Assembly: GCA_030065975.1 (NCBI GenBank)
Contig: JASJCN010000007.1
Span: 1-57,443, forward strand
Source of the DNA: Myxococcota bacterium
GTDB lineage: Bacteria; Myxococcota_A; UBA9160; UBA6930
DNA: 57,443 nucleotides
Direction of reading: 5' to 3'
Below, one piece after another: positions 18,540 to 26,710 of the stretch. Positions within the stretch are counted from its first letter, which is position 1; each line of letters begins with the position of its first letter. A program made the translations under genes and the position numbers. Below the pieces are notes generated by a model. The model saw only the letters and a list, made by a program, of their open reading frames with translations. It did not search any database and was not told the DNA's origin.

Positions 18540-19115
18540 TCAGCGAGCCAGGAGCAACCGCCGTGCACGGTACAAGTGCGACTTGATCGAGTCCTCGGTC
18601 TTGTGGACCGAGGCGGCGATCTCCTGGATCGTGCGGTTCTCCAGGTGATGGAGCCGGAACAGGTTCCACTGCTCGGCGGTGAGGTCCTTCTCGATGACCT
18701 CGCCCATCTGCCGCATGCGCTCGTTGCACTCGTAGGACTCGAGCGGGTCGTCCTGGTTCGACTGCTTCGCCACCTGCGCGAGGCGCGGATCCTCGTCCTC
18801 GCTGGTGAGCGGCACCATCTCGTGCCGCTTGCGCTTGAAGCGCGCGGCGATGGTGCGCCGGGTGAGTCCGAAGACCCAGGCCGCGAAGGGCGCGTCGCCC
18901 CGGAACCCGTGAACCGAGGAGAAGAGGTTGATGAAGACCTCCTGGACCGTCTCCTCGGTGTCGGCTCGGTTGTTCAAGCGTCGGTCGACGAAGCGATAGA
19001 CGCGCGGAAAGTACCGCTCGTAGAGCTCGTCGAAGGAGGCCCGGTCACCGGCGCGTAGCCGATCGACCAGCTCCTCGTCGCTGACCAAGTCGGTCAGAAC
19101 GGATGCTGTAGCCAT
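18540..19115 (-). CDS. RNA polymerase sigma-70 family (ECF-like) sigma factor
   Basis: DEELVDRLRAGDRASFDELYERYFPRVYRFV...EETVQEVFINLF...HHLENRTIQEIAASVHKTEDSIKSHLYRARRLL. Confidence 0.93.
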   Translation of the reverse strand: MATASVLTDLVSDEELVDRLRAGDRASFDELYERYFPRVYRFVDRRLNNRADTEETVQEVFINLFSSVHGFRGDAPFAAWVFGLTRRTIAARFKRKRHEMVPLTSEDEDPRLAQVAKQSNQDDPLESYECNERMRQMGEVIEKDLTAEQWNLFRLHHLENRTIQEIAASVHKTEDSIKSHLYRARRLLLAR

Positions 19116-19445
19116 TCTGGATGTGTCCCCTTCCCCAGTTTCTGCCGGTTCTTCCCAGTGCTTTCCGGTGAGCCGCTCTTCTCCATGTGGAGCCGTCCTT
19201 CGGTGCCGCCAAACCTGGCAACGAGGCAATGGGGTCGAAACGGTGCTCACCCCCGATGCGGATGTGTCCGCGAGCGCGCGGCAGGTGTCAGAATTCGTCA
19301 CCGGAAACGAAATTTGTCACCGGGGCGGCGCACCCCCGGGGAGTTTTCGACCCAAAACGGCGTTTTGAGCCGAGATCGGGACGCTCCAGGGGGATCGACG
19401 AGGCGTTCGTCCCTCGCGTCCCGGCCCGCGTGTGTGCGGGGCGGC

Positions 19446-19934
19446 TCAGCCCCGGGCGCGAGAAAAAGTTCGCAGCAGCCGGACGCGGGCCCCGCGGGAG
19501 GGGTCGTCCAGGACGGCCGAGGCGCCCTCCAGAGGCGCCGCGAACCGCTCGGCCACGAGCAGCAACCGGGGCGCGTCGGCGGAGAGCCCGGCCCCGCTCG
19601 CCCGGGCCGCCTGGCGGCGGGTCAGCCACTCGAGCTGGGCGAGGCCCAGGGCGAGCAGGTCGACTCGGGTGCCCTCGTCCTCCGCCACGAGCACCAGCAC
19701 CCCCAGGCCCTCGGGGTCGCGCGCGAGCAGCGTACGCGTCGCCTCGGGGCCGAGCTCGGGAGGCAACCCGTCGAGCTCCTCGCCGAGCGAGAGCGGCGGC
19801 TCGAGGCGGGCGAGGGCGGGGCCGAGCCAGGAGCGGTCGCCCGGCGCGGACTTCCGCGGGACGTCGTCCAGGAAGAAGTGGAGGACGTCACCGAGCTCGC
19901 GAGCCACCGGGGGGCGCTCCTTTCGTGGGCGCAC
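19446..19934 (-). CDS. Hypothetical protein
   Basis: 162 aa ORF MRPRKERPPVARELGDVLHFFLDDVPRKSAPG...; same strand just downstream of the ParA-CBM48 gene. Confidence 0.55.
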   Translation of the reverse strand: MRPRKERPPVARELGDVLHFFLDDVPRKSAPGDRSWLGPALARLEPPLSLGEELDGLPPELGPEATRTLLARDPEGLGVLVLVAEDEGTRVDLLALGLAQLEWLTRRQAARASGAGLSADAPRLLLVAERFAAPLEGASAVLDDPSRGARVRLLRTFSRARG

Positions 19935-19946
19935 CGGCCCGGTCGG

Positions 19947-21047
19947 TCAGCTGACGACGAGGACCGAGTTGCGCCCGCCCACCGGGGCCGGAACGGCGTT
20001 GGGATTCTCGGGATCCTCGCACCACTCGCCGTCCACGACGTAGCGGTACTGGTAGGTGCCCGGCGGCAGGTGCATGACCTTGACCCACACCCGGCCCCGC
20101 TCGTCCTGGCGCAGGCTCGACGCGACGCCCTTGTCCGGAATCCAGCCGTTGAAGTCGCCGGCGATGCGGACGTCGCCGACCTCGTCGCCCCGGAACTCGA
20201 CCGTGACCTCGCGCTCCCGGTCGCCGCCGAGGGACACCGTCTCCACCGGCAGCAGGTCGTCGTCGAAGCCCGGGTCGAGGGCGATCACCTCGACGGCCAG
20301 GGCCGAGTAGTCGACCGCCCCGTTGGCTCGCTTGGAGAACGCGACCAGCGGGCTGCCGCGCCGTGCCGCCTCGCGCAGCTTGATGTTCGAACGGATCACC
20401 GTGTCGAAGCAGAGGTCGCCGAAGAGCGAGCGGATCTCCGCCAGGGTCTCGCGCGCGTAGCGTGTGCGGCCGTCGTAGAGCGTCGGCAGCAGTCGCACCG
20501 TCGGGTCGTGGCCGATGCGCTCGGAGAGGAGGGCTACGGTCTCGAGCAGCTTCTGCACGCCGTGGATGGCGAAGTCGCTGGTCTCGAGGGGAACGATCAC
20601 CTCGCCTGCGGCGCGCAGGGCGTTGAAGGTGAGCACGCCCACGTTCGGCGGGCAGTCGACGAGCGCGTAGTCGTAGCTCTCGGAGACCTCCTCGAGGGCG
20701 CGCCCCAGGCGCTCGGTGCGTCCGTCGGTGCGGTCCGCCGTCAGCCGCTGCTCCAGCGCCGACAGCACGATGCACGAGGGCGCGACGTGCAGCCGCTCGT
20801 TCCAGGGCCGCACGACCGAGGAGAGCGGCGTCCCGGCTCCCTGCTCGGGATCGTTGATGAGCACCTCGTAGAGACTGTCGTCGACGTCTTCGGGCGCGAT
20901 GCCCAGGGCGAGGGTGGCGTGCGCCTGGGGATCCATGTCGACGACCAGCACACGCGCGCCCTCCTGCGCGAGTGCGCCGGCGAGATTGACGGTGGTGGTC
21001 GTCTTCCCGCATCCGCCCTTCTGGTTGACGATGGCGATGGTTCTCAC
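19947..21047 (-). CDS. ParA/MinD-family ATPase with C-terminal CBM48/AMPK-type glycogen-binding domain
   Basis: VRTIAIVNQKGGCGKTTTTVNLAGALAQEGARVLVVDMDPQAHATLALG...VDCPPNVGVLTFNAL; C-terminus VRIAGDFNGWIPDKGV...HLPPGTYQYRYVVDGEWCEDPENPNAVP; GTG start with AAGGAGG SD. Confidence 0.9.
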   Translation of the reverse strand: MRTIAIVNQKGGCGKTTTTVNLAGALAQEGARVLVVDMDPQAHATLALGIAPEDVDDSLYEVLINDPEQGAGTPLSSVVRPWNERLHVAPSCIVLSALEQRLTADRTDGRTERLGRALEEVSESYDYALVDCPPNVGVLTFNALRAAGEVIVPLETSDFAIHGVQKLLETVALLSERIGHDPTVRLLPTLYDGRTRYARETLAEIRSLFGDLCFDTVIRSNIKLREAARRGSPLVAFSKRANGAVDYSALAVEVIALDPGFDDDLLPVETVSLGGDREREVTVEFRGDEVGDVRIAGDFNGWIPDKGVASSLRQDERGRVWVKVMHLPPGTYQYRYVVDGEWCEDPENPNAVPAPVGGRNSVLVVS

Positions 21048-21325
21048 GAGGAGCCTCCTTCCGGCCGGTGCGCGTCGTTCGGCTCGGAAGCCTGCGGCGC
21101 GATGCCGGTGGAAGCGACCTCGAGGAGCCGCGGGCGTTCCTCGGGCCGCAGGGGCGTGCGGCGGGGGAAGCGCAGGACCGGCGCGCCCCCGGGTTCCGGC
21201 GGGCGGCGAAGCCTCGCCCCATCTCCCTGGCCGCGGCCTCGGCGATTGCTCGGGAACGGCGCGCCGGCCACGCCGGCGCGGTGGGTCGCGCAGAACGTCT
21301 GCACGTGGACGAGCCCCCCCGTCAT
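21044..21325 (-). CDS. Small (93 aa) protein overlapping the ParA-CBM48 start
   Basis: MTGGLVHVQTFCATHRAGVAGAPFPSNRRG...; 4-nt overlap with ParA start; TTGACC-N17-TAGCCT placed 8 nt before ATG. Confidence 0.45.
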   Translation of the reverse strand: MTGGLVHVQTFCATHRAGVAGAPFPSNRRGRGQGDGARLRRPPEPGGAPVLRFPRRTPLRPEERPRLLEVASTGIAPQASEPNDAHRPEGGSS

Positions 21326-21333
21326 CCGTTCGC

Positions 21334-21362
21334 AGGCTAACGCCGCACGGTGTCGGGGTCAA
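21334..21362 (-). promoter_or_regulatory. Probable promoter of the small ORF/ParA-CBM48 operon
   Basis: Minus strand TTGACC-N17-TAGCCT. Confidence 0.55.
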
Positions 21363-21471
21363 CACGGAAAAACTCCTAGAAATAGGTACTTGTGACTGGT
21401 GTTGCGACTCACCGGGGGCCCTGCGACCGGCGTTCCAGCGGCCCTGCGGGGCGTGGGTTAGCTTGACCTCG

Positions 21472-22638
21472 ATGTCGTCGGAGAAGCCCCTCGACCGTCC
21501 GCCGGGCTCCAAGCGGCCGATGGTGCGCGACGCCTCCGGAGAGCGCCCCTTCATGCGAGGGATCCTGGTCCACTCGCTGATGGCCCGCGGCGCAAGCTTC
21601 GACGAGGCCTACCGCGCCGCGGGAGAGGTGCGCGAGCGGATCCGTGGCCGCGAGGTCGTCGAGCGCGCCGACCTCGCCCGCTACGTGGAGGAGCTCTTCG
21701 CCAAGGGACGGCTCGAGCGGCCGCTGCCCTTGCCCGAGACCATCGTGGTGGTGGCCGAGAGCGGGAGCGAGGCGCCGTTCTCCAAGGGCGTCCTCTCCCA
21801 GTCGTTCCTCGCGGCGGCCGTCGATCCCAACGATGCCTTCGACGTGGCGCGCGCCATCGAGGCCGACCTCGTGAGTCGTGGCGTGAAGCAGGTGGGCCGC
21901 TCCGAGCTGCGCCGCCTGGCTCACGACCAGCTGGCCCAGCGCCTGGGTGAGCGCCCGAGCGAGCGCTACCGGGTGTGGCGCCGCTTCGTCGCCTCGGAGC
22001 GTCCGCTGGTGCTGCTCCTCGGCGGGGCGCCCGGCGTCGGCAAGTCGACCCTGGCGCAGGAGGTCGCCCACCGCCTCGGCATCTCCCGGGCATCGTCCAC
22101 CGATGCGATCCGCCAGGTGATGCGCCTGATGCTCTCGCCCGAGCTGGTTCCCGCGATCCACGCGTCGTCCTACGACGCGCATCAGCACCTGACCCCGCCG
22201 GCCGACGACGAGGAGGCGGTGGTCGCGGGCTTCCGCGCCCAGGCCGGCACCGTCTGCGTCGGGGCACGGGCCATGGTGGAGCGCGCGGTGCAGGAGAACA
22301 CCTCGGTGATCCTGGACGGGGTCTCGGTGGTGCCGGGCCTGCTCGACCTCGAGTCCCTCGGTGGGGATCCCCACGTGATCTTCCTGATGCTCGCCAACCT
22401 GGATGCGGAGACCTTCCGCAACCGCTTCGAGACGCGAGCCCGCAGCGCGAGCCAACGCGAGCCCCATCGCTACGTCTCGAACCTCGACGCCATCCTGCAG
22501 ATCCAGGATCACCTGCTCGAGCTCGCCGAGCACCACGAGGTCCCGATCGTCGAGAACCGGAGCTTCGACTCCTCGGTGGCGTCGATCCTGCGCCACGTGA
22601 GCGAGTCGCTGCGACAGACGGGGGCGCCCACGGCGTGA
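21472..22638 (+). CDS. ATP-cone domain / 2-phosphoglycerate kinase-like protein
   Basis: MVRDASGERPFMRGILVHSLMARGASFDEAYRAAGEVRERI (ATP-cone-like); LLLGGAPGVGKSTLAQEVAHRLGISRASSTDAIRQVMR (kinase P-loop). Confidence 0.82.
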   Translation: MSSEKPLDRPPGSKRPMVRDASGERPFMRGILVHSLMARGASFDEAYRAAGEVRERIRGREVVERADLARYVEELFAKGRLERPLPLPETIVVVAESGSEAPFSKGVLSQSFLAAAVDPNDAFDVARAIEADLVSRGVKQVGRSELRRLAHDQLAQRLGERPSERYRVWRRFVASERPLVLLLGGAPGVGKSTLAQEVAHRLGISRASSTDAIRQVMRLMLSPELVPAIHASSYDAHQHLTPPADDEEAVVAGFRAQAGTVCVGARAMVERAVQENTSVILDGVSVVPGLLDLESLGGDPHVIFLMLANLDAETFRNRFETRARSASQREPHRYVSNLDAILQIQDHLLELAEHHEVPIVENRSFDSSVASILRHVSESLRQTGAPTA

Positions 22639-22655
22639 CCCGAAGGACGTCCTCC

Positions 22656-23498
22656 ATGGCCCCGTGGCTTCGGCAGCTCGTGCTCGCGGCGCTCGTCCTG
22701 CCCTGGCTGGCCTGTGCGTCGAGCATGTCGACCCAGCAGGAGGCCCGGCTCGGCGACCAGATGGCCCGGCAGGTTCAGGCGCAGCTGCCCATGCTGAACG
22801 ACCCCGTGCTCGACGCCTACGTCCAGGAGATCGGCGGCCGGATCCTCGACGCCATCGGCCCCCAGCCCTTCCGGTACCGCTTCTACGTGGTGGCCGACCC
22901 GGAGATCAACGCCTTCGCCATGCCCGGCGGCCACATCTACGTCAACGCCGGCACCATCCTGTGGTCGCGCAACGTGACGGAGCTGGCCGGCGTGATCGCC
23001 CACGAGATCGGCCACGTCTGGCATCGGCACATCGCCGAGAACATCGAGCGCGAGCGCTGGGTCGGGATCGCCGGCGACATGGCGGTCCTGGGCTCGGCGA
23101 TCCTGGGCGGCCCCACCGGCGCCGTCGGGCTCGCTTCGGACCTCGGCAGCATCGGCGTCATGAACACCTTCGGCCGCGACGCCGAACGCGAGGCCGACGA
23201 GTTCGCCATCGTGGCCCTGGTCCGCGCGGGCTACGACCCGAAGGGGCTCTTGAGCTTCTTCCACACCCTGCATCGCAAGGAGGCGATGGAGGGCCCCGGC
23301 CGGGTCGCCTTCCTGTCGAGCCACCCGGCCACCGAGGAGCGGATCCAGGCGGCCCACGACGGGATCTCGCAGCTCCCGGCGATCGAGGGCCTCGCCCTGG
23401 ACGACAACGGCAAGCTCGAGATCATCCAGCGCCGGCTCGAGCTGCTGGTCATGGGCGGTCGGGACGGCGGCACGGCGGCCGGCCCCGGCTCACGCTGA
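22656..23498 (+). CDS. M48-family metalloprotease, lipoprotein
   Basis: Lipobox LPWLAC; AGVIAHEIGHVWHRH (HExxH); MPGGHIYVNAG. Confidence 0.92.
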   Translation: MAPWLRQLVLAALVLPWLACASSMSTQQEARLGDQMARQVQAQLPMLNDPVLDAYVQEIGGRILDAIGPQPFRYRFYVVADPEINAFAMPGGHIYVNAGTILWSRNVTELAGVIAHEIGHVWHRHIAENIERERWVGIAGDMAVLGSAILGGPTGAVGLASDLGSIGVMNTFGRDAEREADEFAIVALVRAGYDPKGLLSFFHTLHRKEAMEGPGRVAFLSSHPATEERIQAAHDGISQLPAIEGLALDDNGKLEIIQRRLELLVMGGRDGGTAAGPGSR

Positions 23499-23558
23499 AG
23501 CGACGGAGAGGACGAGGCGCGCCCGAGCGGGCAGACTGGAAGGGGGAGGAAGCGGAAC

Positions 23559-25034
23559 ATGGCGGAGTCGAGAGCGCGGACCCTGGGCGAGCTGCGGGCA
23601 TCCGGGGTGGGCCCCCGGACCCTGCGCGAGGAGATCCGAGCGAACCTGCTCGCGAAGCTCCGCGCCGGCGAGAATCTCTTCCCCGGCATCCTCGGCTACG
23701 ACGACAGCGTGATTCCGGCCGTCGAGAACGCGCTGCTCTGCGGCCACGACCTGATCTTCCTGGGCGAGCGGGGCCAGGCGAAGTCGCGGATGATCCGCGC
23801 GCTGGTGCAGCTGCTCGACGAGTGGATCCCCGAGGTCGCGGGCAGCGAGATCCATGACGATCCCTTCCACCCCGTCTCCGCCCACGGGCGTGCGGTGGTG
23901 GCCGAGCGCGGCGACGACACGCCGATCGAGTGGGTGCACCGCGACGACCGCTACGTGGAGAAGCTCGCGACGCCCGACGTCTCGATCGCGGATCTGATCG
24001 GCGACATCGATCCCGTGAAGGTGGCCGAGGGCCGCTCCCTCGCCGACGAGGGCACCATCCACTTCGGGCTCCTGCCGCGCACCAACCGCGGCATCTTCTG
24101 CATCAACGAGCTGCCGGACCTGACTGAGAAGGTGCAGGTCGGCCTCTTCAACGTGATGCAGGAGCGCGACGTCCAGGTGAAGGGCTACCGCGTGCGACTG
24201 CCCCTCGACGTGGTCGTCGTGGCGAGCGCGAACCCCGAGGACTACACGAGCCGCGGCCGCATCATCACGCCGCTCAAGGACCGCTACGCGGCCCAGGTGC
24301 GCACGCACTACCCCCTGACGCGGGAGCTCGAGCTGGCCGTCCTGAAGCAGGAGGCGCGCGTCCCCGGGGTGCCCGGAGTCGAGATCGTGGTGCCTCCCTT
24401 CATGGAGGAGATTACGGCCGAGCTCACGCTCCAGGCGCGCAGCAGCCCGGACGTGAACCAGGCCTCCGGCGTCTCGGTGCGGATGACCCTCGCCAACTAC
24501 GAGACCCTGCTGGCCAACGCGGTGCGCCGCGCCCTGCGACGCGGGGAGAAGCTCGCGGTACCGCGGATCAGCGACCTCGAGGCCCTGGTGCAGTCGAGCG
24601 CGGGCAAGCTCGAGCTCGAGTACGCGGGCGAGGACCGCACCGAGGAGGACGTCGTCCGCAACCTCCTGAAGCGCACGACGCGGCTGGTCTTCGACGCCCA
24701 GGCTCCGGTCGAGGCGCTCGGGCCGGTGGTGGAGTCCTTCGATCAGGGATGGAACGTCGAGGTCGGCGCCGACATGGCGTCGTCGGACTACCTGGAAGGG
24801 GTCGACGAGATCCGCGGGCTCCGCGAGGTCGCCGAGCATCTCGGCGGCGGGCCCGAGCCCGAGCGCATGGCCTCCGCCATCGAGTTCGTACTCGAGGGGC
24901 TGCACCTGCAGAACCGTCTGAACAAGAGCCAGCCGAACCAGACCCATCCGGACCAGTCCGGAGGGGAGGGCGCCGTCCGCTACGGGCGCTCCTCGGCCGG
25001 CGGATCCCAGGGCGATCCCACGGGCGGGGCCTGA
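23559..25034 (+). CDS. MoxR/Mg-chelatase-type AAA+ ATPase
   Basis: HDLIFLGERGQAKSRMIRAL...GIFCINELPDLTEKVQVGLFNVMQERDVQVKGYRVRLPLDVVVVASANPEDYTSRGRI. Confidence 0.9.
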   Translation: MAESRARTLGELRASGVGPRTLREEIRANLLAKLRAGENLFPGILGYDDSVIPAVENALLCGHDLIFLGERGQAKSRMIRALVQLLDEWIPEVAGSEIHDDPFHPVSAHGRAVVAERGDDTPIEWVHRDDRYVEKLATPDVSIADLIGDIDPVKVAEGRSLADEGTIHFGLLPRTNRGIFCINELPDLTEKVQVGLFNVMQERDVQVKGYRVRLPLDVVVVASANPEDYTSRGRIITPLKDRYAAQVRTHYPLTRELELAVLKQEARVPGVPGVEIVVPPFMEEITAELTLQARSSPDVNQASGVSVRMTLANYETLLANAVRRALRRGEKLAVPRISDLEALVQSSAGKLELEYAGEDRTEEDVVRNLLKRTTRLVFDAQAPVEALGPVVESFDQGWNVEVGADMASSDYLEGVDEIRGLREVAEHLGGGPEPERMASAIEFVLEGLHLQNRLNKSQPNQTHPDQSGGEGAVRYGRSSAGGSQGDPTGGA

Positions 25035-25038
25035 TCGG

Positions 25039-26694
25039 GTGAGCGCCGCCCGCCGCCATCGCTACAGCCGCTGGGACGGCTCCCTCGAGGAGTTCTCCCT
25101 CGACGCGAAGCGCGCCCTCGACGCCCTCTCCGAGCTCCTGATGGAGGGGCTCGAGGTCGACGAGGCGCTCGACTGGATGCGTCGCTTCGGCTTCCAGATG
25201 GCGGGCATGGACTTCCGGGTGATGGGCGCCGAGGAGCTCGCGAACGAGCTGCGGGAGCAGGTCCGTGCGCTCGAGCAGCAGTACAACCTCGACCACTCCA
25301 CCGAGGAGCTCGCCCGCCGGCTCGACGAGATCCTCGATCGCGAGGAGCAGGCCCTCCGCTCCGCGCACGGCCACGAGTCCCAGCGCATGAACGAGTTCCT
25401 GTCCCGGCGCCACGGCGGGACGGAGCCCAACGAGAGCCTCTCCCAGGCCATCGAGCGCCTGCGCGATCACCGCTTCGAGGACGAGGAGGCGGGCTCGGAC
25501 TTCCAGGAGCTGCTGGCCGAGCTCGACCGTCTGAAGGCCCTCGAGGAGTTCCAGCAGCAGCGCGGCCAGCGCTTCCGCGGGCCCGAGTCGGCCGACTACG
25601 AGCAGGCCCAGCAGATCCGCGAGCAGATCGAGCAGCTGGAGCAGCTGGCCCAGCAGCTCGCGGACGGCGACTTCCAGGGCGCGAACATGACGCCGGAGCA
25701 GCTGCGCGAGCTGCTCTCCGAGGACGGCGTGCGCTCGCTGATCCTGCTGCGCGACATGGAGCGCAACCTCGAGGAGGCCGGCTTCCTGGCGCCCGGCGAG
25801 GAGGGCCCCGAGCTCACCCCCCGCGCGATCCGCCGGATCGGCGCCCAGGCCCTGGCCTCGGTGTACGGCGCGCTCCGCAAGGGCCGGCCCGGCGCCCACG
25901 ACACGGTCCACTACGGCGTCGCCACCCGTAGGCCCGACGAGACCAAGCCCTTCGAGTTCGGCGGCGACCTCGACCTGCACGTCGTGCGGACGCTCATGAA
26001 CGGCGTGCGCCGTGCCGCGGCCGCGCGGCCCGGCGAGCCCCTCGAGCCGCCGATCCGCCTCGACGTCTCCGACCTCGAGGTCTACGAGTGCGACTTCAGC
26101 ACCCAGACCACCACCGTGCTGCTGCTCGACATGAGCTGGAGCATGTCGTGGGCGGGGCGCTTCCCGGCGGCCAAGCGCGTGGCCATGGCCCTCGATCACC
26201 TGATCCGCACGCGCTACCCGCGCGACGACTTCTTCGTGGTCGGCTTCTCGACCCGCGCCCGAGAGCTCCCGATCCGCGACCTTCCCCTCGCGCGCTGGGA
26301 CATGGGCGACCCGTTCACGAATCTCCAGGAGGGGCTGATGGTCGCCGAGCGGCTGATCGATCGGCACCCGAGTCCGAGCCCGCAGATCCTCGTGATCACC
26401 GACGGGCAGCCCACGGCCTACTACGCCGACCGCGAGCTGCACGTGGAGTGGCCCATGGGCTTCGGCGGCGTCTCGCCCCACGCCGTCGCCGAGACGCTGA
26501 AGACCGTGCGGCGGGTGACGCGCCGGGGCATCACCATCAACACGTTCATGCTCGACGACGCGCCCGAGCTGGTGGGCTTCGTCGAGCGCATGACCGAGAT
26601 CAATCGCGGCCGCGCGTTCTTCACGTCGCCGACGCAGCTCGGCTCGTTCCTGATGGTCGACTACCTGAGCCGGCGTCGGACTCAGCATCGATGA
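25039..26694 (+). CDS. VWA domain protein (MoxR partner)
   Basis: TTTVLLLDMSWSMSWAGRFPAAKRVAMALDHLI...ILVITDGQPTAYY (MIDAS-type DxSxS). Confidence 0.9.
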   Translation: MSAARRHRYSRWDGSLEEFSLDAKRALDALSELLMEGLEVDEALDWMRRFGFQMAGMDFRVMGAEELANELREQVRALEQQYNLDHSTEELARRLDEILDREEQALRSAHGHESQRMNEFLSRRHGGTEPNESLSQAIERLRDHRFEDEEAGSDFQELLAELDRLKALEEFQQQRGQRFRGPESADYEQAQQIREQIEQLEQLAQQLADGDFQGANMTPEQLRELLSEDGVRSLILLRDMERNLEEAGFLAPGEEGPELTPRAIRRIGAQALASVYGALRKGRPGAHDTVHYGVATRRPDETKPFEFGGDLDLHVVRTLMNGVRRAAAARPGEPLEPPIRLDVSDLEVYECDFSTQTTTVLLLDMSWSMSWAGRFPAAKRVAMALDHLIRTRYPRDDFFVVGFSTRARELPIRDLPLARWDMGDPFTNLQEGLMVAERLIDRHPSPSPQILVITDGQPTAYYADRELHVEWPMGFGGVSPHAVAETLKTVRRVTRRGITINTFMLDDAPELVGFVERMTEINRGRAFFTSPTQLGSFLMVDYLSRRRTQHR

Positions 26695-26710
26695 AGGTCG
26701 TGCTCGGCTG

